Source: Rhizobium sp. BT04
Lineage (GTDB): Bacteria; Pseudomonadota; Alphaproteobacteria; Rhizobiales; Rhizobiaceae
Length of the DNA: 64,000 nucleotides
Direction of reading: 5' to 3'
Assembly: GCF_030053135.1 (NCBI RefSeq)
Contig: NZ_CP125651.1
Coordinates: 496,001 to 560,000, forward strand
The notes under the pieces are model-generated. The model ran no database searches, was not told where the DNA came from, and saw nothing but the letters and a program-made list of their open reading frames with translations. Made by a program: the position numbers and the translations under genes. Position 1 is the stretch's first letter; every line of letters begins with the position of its first letter. This document shows positions 54,398 through 63,091 of this stretch, piece by piece.

Positions 54398-55489
54398 ATG
54401 TCACAACGCCTGATCCCGCTGCTGATCGCAGCGGCAGCCTTCGCCACGCCCGCCGCGGCAGCCGACGACCTTCTGAAGAGGCCGTGGGATGATATCGTTG
54501 CCCAGGCCAAGCAGGAAGGCGAGGTCGTCTGGTACAACTGGTTCCTCCAGCCCCGCTTCCGCGAACTGAGCAAGGGCTTCGAAGAGAAATACGGGATCAA
54601 GGTGACCATTCCCGATGGTACCTCCGACGGAAACCAGAACAAATTCCTTGCCGAACGCGACCGCGCCGAAGGCGATATCGACGTGATGTCGCTCGGCGGC
54701 GATCAGTTGCCGAAGTTCGACGTCACCGCCTATTTCCTTGGCCCACTCGATATCTTGCCCGGCTATTCCAAGCTGCGCACCCAGATCAATGGCGGTGACG
54801 GCAAGGGCTATGCAGTCGCCTTCTGGGGCAACCAGACGGGTCTCGCCTATGACCCGGCGCAAGTCGACGAGGCAAAGCTGCCGCAGACCTTCGATGATCT
54901 CACCAAGTGGATCAAGGAGAACCCGCAGGCTTTCGCCTTCAACGATACCCGCGGCGGCGGCGCCGGCAAGGCCTTCCTGCAAACCGTGGTCCGCTCGACC
55001 GTCAAGCCGGAAGATATCGCCGCAGGCAACTTTCAGGCCGCCTGGGACTGGTTTGCCGCCAACAAGCCGAATTACGGCTTCGCCTCGTCCAACGCCGATA
55101 GCCTGACCCGCCTGAATGGCGGCGAGTTCCAGATCGTCTCGGCCTGGGAAGACCATCTCGCCGGCCTGCAGCAGAAGGGCGAGATCGACAAGCGGATGAA
55201 GTTCTACATCCCAACATTCGGCATGCCCGGCGGCGGCAATGTCGTCGGTATCGCTGCCAATGCCAAGCACAAGGCCGCTTCGCTTCTCTTTGTCGACTGG
55301 CTGACCTCGGCCGAAACCCAGACGCTGCTCGCCAAAGAGATGGGTTCGGCGCCCGTCAACAGCGACGCGGTGAAAATGGCAGACGGCGTGCCGGCCGAGC
55401 AGCGCGCCTATGCGGTCGACTGGTTCCCGGTCAAGCAGTCCGACGCCATCACGGCGCAGTTCCTCGAAAAAGTCGTCATGGGTCAGTAA
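54398..55489 (+). CDS. ABC transporter substrate-binding protein
   Basis: From the ATG at 54398 (CGGAGC upstream) the 363-residue protein has a signal peptide (MSQRLIPLLIAAAAFATPAAA) and the fold of the spermidine/iron/thiamine-type binding proteins (EGEVVWYNWFLQPRFRELSK, VMSLGGDQLP, AVAFWGNQTGLAYDP). It binds the ligand in the periplasm. The ligand is unknown; the phosphoesterase-like gene that follows suggests a phosphorylated or nucleotide-like compound. Confidence 0.9.
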   Translation: MSQRLIPLLIAAAAFATPAAAADDLLKRPWDDIVAQAKQEGEVVWYNWFLQPRFRELSKGFEEKYGIKVTIPDGTSDGNQNKFLAERDRAEGDIDVMSLGGDQLPKFDVTAYFLGPLDILPGYSKLRTQINGGDGKGYAVAFWGNQTGLAYDPAQVDEAKLPQTFDDLTKWIKENPQAFAFNDTRGGGAGKAFLQTVVRSTVKPEDIAAGNFQAAWDWFAANKPNYGFASSNADSLTRLNGGEFQIVSAWEDHLAGLQQKGEIDKRMKFYIPTFGMPGGGNVVGIAANAKHKAASLLFVDWLTSAETQTLLAKEMGSAPVNSDAVKMADGVPAEQRAYAVDWFPVKQSDAITAQFLEKVVMGQ

Positions 55490-55505
55490 GGAACCAGACG
55501 ATATC

Positions 55506-56243
55506 ATGCAGCAATCTCAAGATCATAAGGAGCGTCAGCCATCGGCTGGCGCTCAAGGCGCCTTTCCCACCGGCGTCCATACGAAGTTCAATGTCGACGG
55601 CAGCGTCCGGCCCTTTCCCGGCAATACGATCATCTGCCACCTCGCTGCGACCAGCCGGCTCTATGCCGCCCTTTCGAGCCTTTACGGCGCGCTGGAGCAA
55701 AGCGATCTATCAGAACTCTATTCGCTGCTGCCGCCGTCGAGCTGGCATATGACGGTGTTCGAAGGCGTCTGCGACCAGGTCCGGCGGCCGGGCTTCTGGC
55801 CTGCCGATCTCGGCCTCGATGCGCCCTTGGCCGAATGCGATGGGCTCTTCGCGGACAAGCTTTCCGCCTTCGATCGCTCCTGCGATCCGCCCTACCGCCT
55901 GCGCATTGCCGGCTGGCAACCGCTCGTCAACGGCATCGCCCTCAGGCTCGCGCCGACAACGAGCGGAGAGGAAACGCGTCTCAGACACCTGCGCGACCGG
56001 CTGTCGGACCTGCTCCAGCTCCGTCATCCCGGGCATGAGGACTACGTGTTCCACCTCAGCATCGCCTATCTGATCCGCTATCCCAATGAGGAGCAGCAGG
56101 CCGCGCTTTCGGCGCTGCTGTTTAAACTCCTCTCCGGTCTGCCGGCGGAGTTCGAACTCGGCGCACCGGAATTCTGCCGGTTCGACGACATGTTCGCCTT
56201 CCGTCGCCAGTTCTTCCTACAGAGCCCGGCAAGAGGCGGCTGA
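55506..56243 (+). CDS. DUF1868 protein, 2H phosphoesterase-like
   Basis: The 245-residue protein has the two His-x-Thr/Ser motifs of the 2H (LigT/CPDase) superfamily: HMT at 81-83 in SSWHMTVFEGV and HLS at 183-185 in DYVFHLSIAYLIRY. Proteins of that fold open cyclic or 2',5' phosphodiesters. It lacks a signal peptide and would act in the cytoplasm. It lies 16 bp after the binding protein gene as the last gene of the ABC operon, so it probably processes the imported compound. Confidence 0.8.
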   Translation: MQQSQDHKERQPSAGAQGAFPTGVHTKFNVDGSVRPFPGNTIICHLAATSRLYAALSSLYGALEQSDLSELYSLLPPSSWHMTVFEGVCDQVRRPGFWPADLGLDAPLAECDGLFADKLSAFDRSCDPPYRLRIAGWQPLVNGIALRLAPTTSGEETRLRHLRDRLSDLLQLRHPGHEDYVFHLSIAYLIRYPNEEQQAALSALLFKLLSGLPAEFELGAPEFCRFDDMFAFRRQFFLQSPARGG

Positions 56244-56281
56244 ACCCAGGCGCGCAATGCCGAGACAATGGGCCGACAATG

Positions 56282-56302
56282 GGGCCGGCCGGGAGCCGGC
56301 CC
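56282..56302. terminator. Bidirectional hairpin between convergent genes
   Basis: GGGCCGGC and its complement form an 8-bp stem with a 5-base loop, between the DUF1868 gene and the convergent SnoaL-like gene. Confidence 0.55.
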
Positions 56303-56309
56303 ACTGCAT

Positions 56310-56774
56310 TTAAAACATCGTGTTCTTGTTGGCAGCCTCGTTCGGAACCGCCTGGATCACGTCCCAGTGCTCGACGATCTTGCCGTCCTTGACGCGGAAG
56401 ATATCGACGATCGCCTGGCCGCGGTCATCAGCACTGTTCGTCGCGTGCACATGCAGCCAGACGAGGTCACCATCGGCGGCGCTGCGGACGATCTCCGCCT
56501 TCGATTGGGCATTGCCCTTGAAGAAGCCGGAGAAGAAGGAAATCAAAGGCTTCTTGCCGTCGGGAACCTGCGGATTGTGCTGCCGGTAGTCGTCGGCGAC
56601 GACGGACGCGGCCTCCAGATCGTGCTTGTTGAAGAAGCGGTCGTAGAACTCCACCACCAGCTTCCGGTTGGCTTCCTCGACCTTCAAATCCCGCGAGGCC
56701 GATTCAGCAAAAGCGCCCGAAGGCGCGGCGATGCCCGCCAGAATGGCGAGTGCGAAAAGCGATTGAAATCTCAT
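56310..56774 (-). CDS. Secreted SnoaL-like NTF2-fold protein
   Basis: The 154-residue protein has a signal peptide (MRFQSLFALAILAGIAAPSG, cleaved near AFA) and one SnoaL domain: FYDRFFNKHDLEAASVVADD, YRQHNPQVPDGKKPL and IVDIFRVKDGKIVEHWDV. Such folds bind small molecules, but a catalytic role is not assured. It is divergent from the HxlR regulator and likely its target. Confidence 0.82.
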   Translation of the reverse strand: MRFQSLFALAILAGIAAPSGAFAESASRDLKVEEANRKLVVEFYDRFFNKHDLEAASVVADDYRQHNPQVPDGKKPLISFFSGFFKGNAQSKAEIVRSAADGDLVWLHVHATNSADDRGQAIVDIFRVKDGKIVEHWDVIQAVPNEAANKNTMF

Positions 56775-56805
56775 GCATCAAACTCCTTGGTATGGATCAG
56801 CGATC

Positions 56806-56824
56806 TAGTCTAAAAAAGAGACTA
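56806..56824. promoter_or_regulatory. Candidate HxlR operator
   Basis: TAGTCT and AGACTA are perfect 6-base arms with a 7-base A-rich spacer, between the divergent SnoaL-like and HxlR genes. HxlR proteins bind such short palindromes near the promoter. Confidence 0.5.
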
Positions 56825-56910
56825 TCAATCAGGTCTATGAAACCTGGACATGCCGAGCAAGAAGGCATGTTTTGGTGGCAAGGTCAGCCTGCGATGACCA
56901 GGGAGAAGGC

Positions 56911-57282
56911 ATGCCTGCAAAAACGGACGAGCCGAAACAGCAGCCTGGGGTGGGATGCCCGGTCAGAGGCGTGCTCGATCGCATCGGCGATCAATGGAGC
57001 CTGCTCACCCTCGAGGCGCTGGAAGACGAGAAGAAGCGCTTCAACCAGTTGCTGCGGGAGATCGGCGACATCTCGAAACAGATGCTCTCCAAGACGCTGC
57101 GGCATCTGGAGCAGGACGGCTTCATCAGGCGCACCGTCTATCCCGAGGTTCCGCCGCGCGTGGAATATGAACTGACGGAGCTGGGGCGATCATTCCTCAT
57201 CCCGATGAAAGCCCTGGTCGGATGGGCCGAGCAGAACCATGCGGCGATCAACAGCGCGCGTCGGCGATACGAAACCGCTTAG
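56911..57282 (+). CDS. HxlR-family transcriptional regulator
   Basis: From the ATG at 56911 (GGGAGAAGG upstream) the protein has 123 residues: a winged helix with [40 protein letters not shown] and [19 protein letters not shown]. The single cysteine near residue 16 is at the site that senses electrophiles or oxidants in several members. It is divergent from the SnoaL-like gene and 19 bp from the convergent reductase gene. Confidence 0.92.
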   Translation: MPAKTDEPKQQPGVGCPVRGVLDRIGDQWSLLTLEALEDEKKRFNQLLREIGDISKQMLSKTLRHLEQDGFIRRTVYPEVPPRVEYELTELGRSFLIPMKALVGWAEQNHAAINSARRRYETA

Positions 57283-57301
57283 CGTGGAGTTTAAGAGAGC
57301 G

Positions 57302-58270
57302 TCAGGCGATCAGCACCTTGCCGCCCGTCCGGAACGGAAGGGCGGATTGCAGCGCCTGGCCGATCCTTTCCAGAGGAAACACCTCCCGCACCTCGGTCGC
57401 GATGACCTTCGAAGCGATCTGCGCAGCAATCTCCGAATAGGCGCGCTGGACCTCGCTCATCGCTTCGGCATGGACCCATTCCCGGAGATGACAATAGGAA
57501 AAGGCGATATCGGGATGGGAGGCCCAGAAGGAAGCCGGAATGCTCTGGCCCGAAAGCAGTCCGTAATGCACGAAATGCCCGCCGGGTTTCAGCGCATCGG
57601 CGAGGATGGAGGCGCGTGCGCCGCCGACGCAATCGAGCACTGCGTCGAGCCCGTGTCGGCCGGCAAGCCCTGCGGCCAGATCACCGTCTGCCCTGTCGAT
57701 AATAACAGCCTCGAGCCGGCCGCGCAGGCGCTCAAGCGATTGCTCGCTGCGGATGAGCGCCACCGGCTCCACACCGGCGGCATTGGCGAGCCCGATCAGG
57801 ATCGCCCCGATCGAGGAGGCGGCGGCATTGATGGCGATGCGCATGCCCGGCCTCAGCCCGATCTTCTTGTGCAGCATCAGCCAGGCCGTCATCGGGTTGA
57901 CATAGCTCGTCACCGCTTCGAAGTCGGAGAGCGCGTCCGGAACACGAAGGCACCAGCCGGGATCGGTGTCCTTGAATTCCTGCCATCCGCCGGCGCTGCG
58001 CACCGGCAGCACACGAGTGCCCGGCGCAAGCCCGTAGACCTCTTCACCGCACGCTTCGACCACGCCGAAGGCTTCGAACCCGGGAATGAAGGGCAGGGCC
58101 GTGCGTCCGGCATAGGCGCCCGATATGGTGATGATATCGGAGGGATTGATCGACCGCGCCAACAACCGCACCCGGACCTGGTCGCGCGCGAGCATCGGCA
58201 GTTCGGCCCGCTCGATCCCGACGACCTCCTCGGCCGGGCCGAAATTTCGCACGACCGCCTGATATTGCAT
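57302..58270 (-). CDS. MDR-family NADPH oxidoreductase (enoyl reductase/quinone reductase-like)
   Basis: The 322-residue protein has the GroES-like N-terminus (LLARSINPSDIITISGAYAG, LPFIPGFEAFGVVEACG) and a Rossmann domain (INAAASSIGAILIGLANAAG). The zinc ligands of alcohol dehydrogenases are missing, so it is of the quinone reductase or mitochondrial-type enoyl-CoA/ACP reductase branch. GGGGG lies before the ATG at 58270. Being divergent from an acyl-CoA gene set, an enoyl-thioester reductase role is attractive but unproven. Confidence 0.82.
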   Translation of the reverse strand: MQYQAVVRNFGPAEEVVGIERAELPMLARDQVRVRLLARSINPSDIITISGAYAGRTALPFIPGFEAFGVVEACGEEVYGLAPGTRVLPVRSAGGWQEFKDTDPGWCLRVPDALSDFEAVTSYVNPMTAWLMLHKKIGLRPGMRIAINAAASSIGAILIGLANAAGVEPVALIRSEQSLERLRGRLEAVIIDRADGDLAAGLAGRHGLDAVLDCVGGARASILADALKPGGHFVHYGLLSGQSIPASFWASHPDIAFSYCHLREWVHAEAMSEVQRAYSEIAAQIASKVIATEVREVFPLERIGQALQSALPFRTGGKVLIA

Positions 58271-58323
58271 TGCATCCCCCTGACAACAGCGGTTAGAACA
58301 CGCCTTCGAATTTTGGTGATCGA

Positions 58324-58734
58324 ATGAGCGTTGACGACAGGCCTTTAGCATCGTTCCGGGTCTCGATGCGAGACATCGACATCTATGGTCATGTCCATAA
58401 CTCGGTTTACCTCGACTATTGCGAGGATGCGGTCGTCGAATTCCTGCGGCACCGGCAAATCCTCGGCCATTTCCGCCACACCACCTCGGGTGTGGCCTAT
58501 CACGTGAAGAAGGCGGAGATCACTTTTCACAACCCCATCGACGTCGACGATGTCGTCGAAGCGAAGGTCAATGTCGAGAAAATCGGGCGTACGAGCCTGT
58601 CCTTTACGATCGAACTCTTTCGACGGCGCGATGGCGCCCATTGCGCATCGGCGGGGCTCGTCTGGGTCTGCGTCGGCCTTTCCGACAGCCGCCCCACGCC
58701 GATCCCCGACGCCACCAGAGCCGCTTTAGGCTGA
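58324..58734 (+). CDS. 4HBT-type acyl-CoA thioesterase
   Basis: The 136-residue hotdog-fold protein has the 4-hydroxybenzoyl-CoA thioesterase motif MRDIDIYGHVHNSVYLDYCE with the catalytic Asp, and VGRTSLSF-like and AEITFHNPI segments. It cleaves acyl-CoA or acyl-ACP. It opens a three-gene unit with a ligase and a thiolase, 53 bp from the divergent reductase gene. Confidence 0.87.
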   Translation: MSVDDRPLASFRVSMRDIDIYGHVHNSVYLDYCEDAVVEFLRHRQILGHFRHTTSGVAYHVKKAEITFHNPIDVDDVVEAKVNVEKIGRTSLSFTIELFRRRDGAHCASAGLVWVCVGLSDSRPTPIPDATRAALG

Positions 58735-58762
58735 CGGCCGATCTTCAAACCAGCGGGTGTCC

Positions 58763-60286
58763 ATGCCGATCCATGCGCAGCTTCTTCGACATGCAACGCA
58801 CAGGCCGGACAAACCGGCCCTGGTGATCGACGGCCGCTCCCTGAGCTATCGCGAACTCGCTTCGCGCGCCACCGCGATTGACCGCTTTCTCCGGGAACTG
58901 CCGCGCTCGACCCGCCGCACGCTCGATCTGCCCGGCGTGGAGAAACTTACCGCCCTCAGCCTCGGCAACCACATCGGCTTCGCCGAATATTTCGTCGCCG
59001 CCACCGCCTTGCCGAACGCCTGCGCGGTGATCGACCCGATGATGCCGGCAGAAAGGATCGAACGCATTCTCGAGCGGCTGGCGCCTGACGTGCTTGTCGT
59101 CGAAGACGATGCGGGCTCAAGCGCCGAAATCGGCCGCCGGCTCGGCATATCGGTCGTCACCGCCGGAGCGGAGCCCTTCGATCTCGCCGAGACGGAAGGC
59201 GATCTGGCAGATGATGCCGAGGGCATTTTCCTGATCGGCTTCACCTCGGGCACAACAGCCGAGCCGAAGGCCTATTACCGCTCGCGCGAGCAATGGCGCC
59301 GCAGCCTCGATCGCGGACGCGTGGTTTTCGAACTTGAAGACGCCCCGTCGACCCTATGCCCCGGAGCCCTGGCGCATGGGCTGGCGCTTTACGCCATGGT
59401 CGAAGCCCTGGATGCCGGGGCCACCTTCCATTCGATCCGGAAATGGGATGCCGCTGCCGTCGCGCACATTCTCTCTTCCGGACGAGTCGAACGGCTGGTT
59501 GCCGTTCCCACCCATATAGCGGGCATTGCCCGGGCCTGGGCCGCCGAACCCGCTTTGACCGCCCTGCGCGATGTCCTGACCGCCGGCGCCAAGCTCGAGG
59601 TCAACGGGGTCGAATCCATGCGGCGGCTTTTTCCGAGGGCGCGCATCCGGGAATATTACGGCGCATCCGAGATCGGTTTCATGACCGTCTCGACCCTCGT
59701 CGGCGGCGAGATCGATTTTCCGATCGACCGGGTCGGGCAGGCCTATCCCGGCGTGGAGATTTCCATTCGCGATCCTGATGAAAACGATGTCGGCACCGAT
59801 GTGCCGGGCACGATCTTCGTCAGCAGCGACCTGATCGCCGACGGCTATCTCTGGGGCGACGACGGCCAGGCGTTCCGGGTCACCCAGGCCGGAGCCACGG
59901 TCGGGGATCTCGGCGAACTCGATGAAAACGGCATGCTGCGGGTGATCGGCAGGGCGGGCGGCATGATGATATCAGGCGGCAACAACGTCTATCCCGCCGA
60001 AGTCGAGAGCGCGCTCAAAGCCTGCTCGGGCGTCGAGGATGCCGTCGTCTTCGGGCTGCCGGATGCCTATTACGGCCAACGGATCGTCGCCGTCGTCTCG
60101 GGCGAGGCGACAGACGCGAAAATGCTGGCCGACCATTGCGCGCTGGTGCTCGCCAGGTTCAAGATCCCCAGGCAGTTCTACCATATCGCCTCCTGGCCGA
60201 TGACAAGCAGCGGCAAGATTTCCAGGGGGCAGGTGGAAGCTGCGGTCATTTCGGGAGTCGGTCTTGTCCTACGCCTATCAGCCTGA
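58763..60286 (+). CDS. AMP-dependent acyl-CoA synthetase/ligase
   Basis: The 507-residue protein has the adenylation motif LIGFTSGTTAEPKAY, then EYYGASEIG, GDLGELDENGMLRVIGR, GGNNVYPAEVE and the C-terminal catalytic Lys in SSGKISR. The enzyme activates a carboxylic acid as the acyl-AMP and passes it to CoA. The ATG at 58763 or a GTG at 58757 could start it. It overlaps the thiolase gene by 23 bp, so both are expected to be coupled. Confidence 0.9.
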   Translation: MPIHAQLLRHATHRPDKPALVIDGRSLSYRELASRATAIDRFLRELPRSTRRTLDLPGVEKLTALSLGNHIGFAEYFVAATALPNACAVIDPMMPAERIERILERLAPDVLVVEDDAGSSAEIGRRLGISVVTAGAEPFDLAETEGDLADDAEGIFLIGFTSGTTAEPKAYYRSREQWRRSLDRGRVVFELEDAPSTLCPGALAHGLALYAMVEALDAGATFHSIRKWDAAAVAHILSSGRVERLVAVPTHIAGIARAWAAEPALTALRDVLTAGAKLEVNGVESMRRLFPRARIREYYGASEIGFMTVSTLVGGEIDFPIDRVGQAYPGVEISIRDPDENDVGTDVPGTIFVSSDLIADGYLWGDDGQAFRVTQAGATVGDLGELDENGMLRVIGRAGGMMISGGNNVYPAEVESALKACSGVEDAVVFGLPDAYYGQRIVAVVSGEATDAKMLADHCALVLARFKIPRQFYHIASWPMTSSGKISRGQVEAAVISGVGLVLRLSA

Positions 60287-61463
60287 CGAGGATTGGCAGC
60301 CGGTCGTGGTTGCCGCTTACCGTACCCCGATCGGCCGGGCCTTCGGATCGCTTTCGACGGTCGCAGCCGAAGACCTGCTTGCACCGATCATCCGCCGGAT
60401 CGTTGCTGAAGCAGGCATTGCGCCAGAGGCGATAGACGACGTGCTGGTCGGCAATGCCGCCGGCGGCGGCGGCAATATCGGCCGGCTAGCAGCACTTACC
60501 GCCGGCCTGCCGATGGCGGTCCCCGGTGTGATGATCGATCGGCAATGCGGGTCGGGCCTGGAAGCGATCATCCTCGCCGCACGACTGATCCAGGCGAAAG
60601 CCGGTTCGTGCTTTCTTGCCGGCGGCGTCGAAAGCGTCAGCACCGCGCCATGGCGCGTCGAACGGCCGAAAGCCAATGGGGCCTTGCCGCGCTTTTACGG
60701 CCGCGCCCGCTTTTCCCCGGAAACGGTGGGCGACCCTGATATGGGCATTGCCGCCGAAAACGTCGCCCGGCAATTCGCCATATCGCGCCAGAGACAGGAT
60801 GAATTCGCGCTGCGCAGCCACAGGCTCGCCGTCGCGGCGGCCGAGGCGGGCATCCTTCAGCCCGAGATCGTCGAAATCTCCACTGCCCACGGGCTGGTCG
60901 ACCGCGACGAATGTCCGCGCCCATCCACATCGATCGAGGCGCTCGCAAACCTCCGGCCGGCATTTCTCCCCGACGGCTCGGTGACGGCGGGCAATGCCTG
61001 CCCGCTGAATGACGGCGCCTGCCTGGTGCTCGTCATGAGCCGCGGCATGGCGAGAAGCCTCGGCATCGACAAGGGCCTCGCCTTCATCGACAGTGCTGCG
61101 GCCGGCGTCGATCCCAACCTGCTCGGCATCGGCCCGGTCGCTTCGACCCAAAAGCTCATGCAGCGCCAGCCCGGGCTCTCGCTCTCCGATATCGATGCCA
61201 TCGAATTCAACGAGGCTTTCGCCGCCCAGGTGCTGGCATCGCTGGATCAACTCGACATCCCTGCCGACACGGTGAACAGGGAGGGCGGAGCCCTGGCGCT
61301 CGGGCATCCGTTCGGGGCCTCCGGTGCGATTCTCGTTAGCCGGCTATACAGTCAGTTGGTCCGCGGGGATAGCTGGCCGCCCGCCGCCACCGGCCTCGCC
61401 ACGATCGGCATCGGCGGCGGCATCGGCCTGACGGCGCTGTTTGAGGCTGTCAAGCTCTCCTGA
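60264..61463 (+). CDS. Thiolase-family acyltransferase with altered C-terminal active site
   Basis: The 399-residue protein starts at TTG, with GGGAG 8 bases upstream. It has the acylated Cys95 in DRQCGSG, the NEAFA motif and His348 in GGALALGHPFGASG. In normal thiolases a second Cys in CxGGGxG acts as base; here the segment reads TIGIGGGIG and residue 382 (GGC) stands at that Cys position. The protein may therefore be a condensing or thiolytic enzyme of changed activity. It is the last gene of the acyl-CoA unit. Confidence 0.88.
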   Translation: MSYAYQPDEDWQPVVVAAYRTPIGRAFGSLSTVAAEDLLAPIIRRIVAEAGIAPEAIDDVLVGNAAGGGGNIGRLAALTAGLPMAVPGVMIDRQCGSGLEAIILAARLIQAKAGSCFLAGGVESVSTAPWRVERPKANGALPRFYGRARFSPETVGDPDMGIAAENVARQFAISRQRQDEFALRSHRLAVAAAEAGILQPEIVEISTAHGLVDRDECPRPSTSIEALANLRPAFLPDGSVTAGNACPLNDGACLVLVMSRGMARSLGIDKGLAFIDSAAAGVDPNLLGIGPVASTQKLMQRQPGLSLSDIDAIEFNEAFAAQVLASLDQLDIPADTVNREGGALALGHPFGASGAILVSRLYSQLVRGDSWPPAATGLATIGIGGGIGLTALFEAVKLS

Positions 61464-61831
61464 AGAGACGACCGTATTGAGAGTGAGAGGAACCGAGATC
61501 GGCGCGCCATATGCTCTCATCCCCTCGGGGAGAAGAGACACGCCGCTCCCTCTCCGCTCCTCTCAACGCCGGATAACGCAGATCTCCTCCATTTCCGCAC
61601 CATGGCTCGATCGCAGGGCGAGCCGCCCTACACCTTCGCATAGGGCGACAGCGACTGAGGGAGAATGGTTCAAAGCCGCGATCAAGCGCATTCTCATGCC
61701 GATCGGTTCCGGCCGATGAAGCCGCTTGGCTCCGTCACGGTTTCGGCACTCCGAGCAGTTCCTGCTCGCCTTCATATCAGCAAAGGCACGTCAACAGAGG
61801 ACATTCCTCGCGAAAGACAAGGAGACTACCC
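61464..61831. other. Gene-free interval before the NAD(P)-binding gene
   Basis: These 368 bp hold no convincing gene on either strand. Short frames lack ribosome sites and family features. AAGGAG close to the end is the ribosome site of the next gene; I see no clear promoter or hairpin. Confidence 0.5.
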
Positions 61832-62596
61832 ATGAAGATCGTCATTATCGGTGGTACCGGCCTCATCGGCTCGAAGACCGTGGAAAGATTGCGCACTAAG
61901 GGCCACGACGTCTTGGCGGCTTCGCCAAATTCGGGCGTCGATACGATCACCGGCAAGGGGCTTGCCGAAGCGCTGGCAGGCGCTGAGGTGGTGCTCGACC
62001 TCGCCAACTCCCCTTCCTTCGAGGACAAGGCGGTTCTCGAATTCTTCCAGACCTCGGGCCGCAACCTGCTCAAGGCTGCGGCCGACGCCGGCGTGAAACA
62101 TCACATCGCGCTCTCGATCGTCGGCATGGAGCGCCTTCAGGGCAGCGGCTACATGCGCGCCAAGATGGCCCAGGAACAGTTGATCAAGAGTTCCGGTATC
62201 CCCTACACCATCGTGCACTCCACCCAGTTTCACGAATTCATGGCAGGCATCGCCCAGTCGGGCACATCAGGCCAGATGGTGCATTTGTCGCCGGCCTATG
62301 TGCAGCCGATCGCCTCCGACGATGTCGCCGACGTCATGGCCGAGGTGGCGCTAGCGGCACCCGTTAACGGCACGATCGAAATCGGCGGGCCGGAGAAAGT
62401 CCGCCTTACCGAAATCGTGACGCGCCTCTTCAAGGCGACGAACGATCCGCGCCAGGTCGTGGCCGATCCGCATGCCCGCTATTTCGGCGTCGAGCTCGAG
62501 GACAACTCGCTCGTCACCGGAGCCAAGGCGAGGCTCGGCCGGATCCGCTTCGACGACTGGCTGAGCCGGCAGCCGCCGCAGAAAAAGAGCGCCTGA
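61832..62596 (+). CDS. NAD(P)-binding SDR/NmrA-like protein
   Basis: The 254-residue protein opens with MKIVIIGGTGLIGSKTVERL, a Rossmann Gly motif, and continues with VKHHIALSIVGMERL and YMRAKMAQEQLIKSSG. The YxxxK-like pair and the length place it in the atypical SDR group with NmrA and quinone oxidoreductase-like proteins. Substrate is unknown. AAGGAG lies 8 bases before the ATG. It is followed 33 bp later by the cupin gene and probably shares a transcript. Confidence 0.85.
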   Translation: MKIVIIGGTGLIGSKTVERLRTKGHDVLAASPNSGVDTITGKGLAEALAGAEVVLDLANSPSFEDKAVLEFFQTSGRNLLKAAADAGVKHHIALSIVGMERLQGSGYMRAKMAQEQLIKSSGIPYTIVHSTQFHEFMAGIAQSGTSGQMVHLSPAYVQPIASDDVADVMAEVALAAPVNGTIEIGGPEKVRLTEIVTRLFKATNDPRQVVADPHARYFGVELEDNSLVTGAKARLGRIRFDDWLSRQPPQKKSA

Positions 62597-62629
62597 CGAT
62601 CCATTTCCCATCAACTGAGGAGACCAGAC

Positions 62630-63043
62630 ATGCTCAGAAAAATGATCTCAGCGGCCACACTCGCCATTGTCCTTGCCGCCGGCACCCAGGCTCATGCCGC
62701 CGGCGGCGACGCGAAGGTTCGCATCGTTTTCGACCAGAAGCTTCCCAACGTTCCCGGCAAGAGCATGCGGGCGGTGCTCGTCGAATATGGGCCGGGCGGC
62801 TCGTCGCCCGGCCATACGCACCCGGCCTCGGCCTTCATCTATGCCACCGTTCTCGAAGGGGCGATCACCAGCAAGGTGAATGATGGGCCGGAGAAGGTTT
62901 ATAAGGCAGGCGAAAGCTTTCCTGAATTTCCGGGCGATCATCATGCCGTCAGCAAGAACGCCAGCAAGACAAAGCCGGCGCGCCTGCTTGCGGTCTTTGT
63001 GCTGAACACCGACGAAAAAGAACTGACGACCGACGACAAGTGA
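62630..63043 (+). CDS. Periplasmic cupin-domain protein
   Basis: The 137-residue protein has a signal peptide (MLRKMISAATLAIVLAAGTQ, cleaved after AHA) and a single cupin with the metal-site His residues in SSPGHTHPASAFIY, a Glu in VLEGAI and a later His in PGDHHAVSKN. Such small exported cupins bind metal; their substrates are unknown. It lies directly after the NAD(P)-binding gene. Confidence 0.87.
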   Translation: MLRKMISAATLAIVLAAGTQAHAAGGDAKVRIVFDQKLPNVPGKSMRAVLVEYGPGGSSPGHTHPASAFIYATVLEGAITSKVNDGPEKVYKAGESFPEFPGDHHAVSKNASKTKPARLLAVFVLNTDEKELTTDDK

Positions 63044-63055
63044 CCTCACACTCGA

Positions 63056-63078
63056 TGCCCGGCGCCGCCGGGCATCGC
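63056..63078. terminator. Bidirectional hairpin between convergent genes
   Basis: GATGCCCGGC and its complement form a perfect 10-bp stem with a 3-base loop, 13 bp after the cupin gene and before the end of the convergent PLP enzyme gene. Confidence 0.7.
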
Positions 63079-63091
63079 TTCCTCCACCGCC

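Noticed and set aside
61464..61831. Small genes in the gap after the thiolase gene
   Set aside because: Short frames on both strands lack ribosome sites and any family motif.
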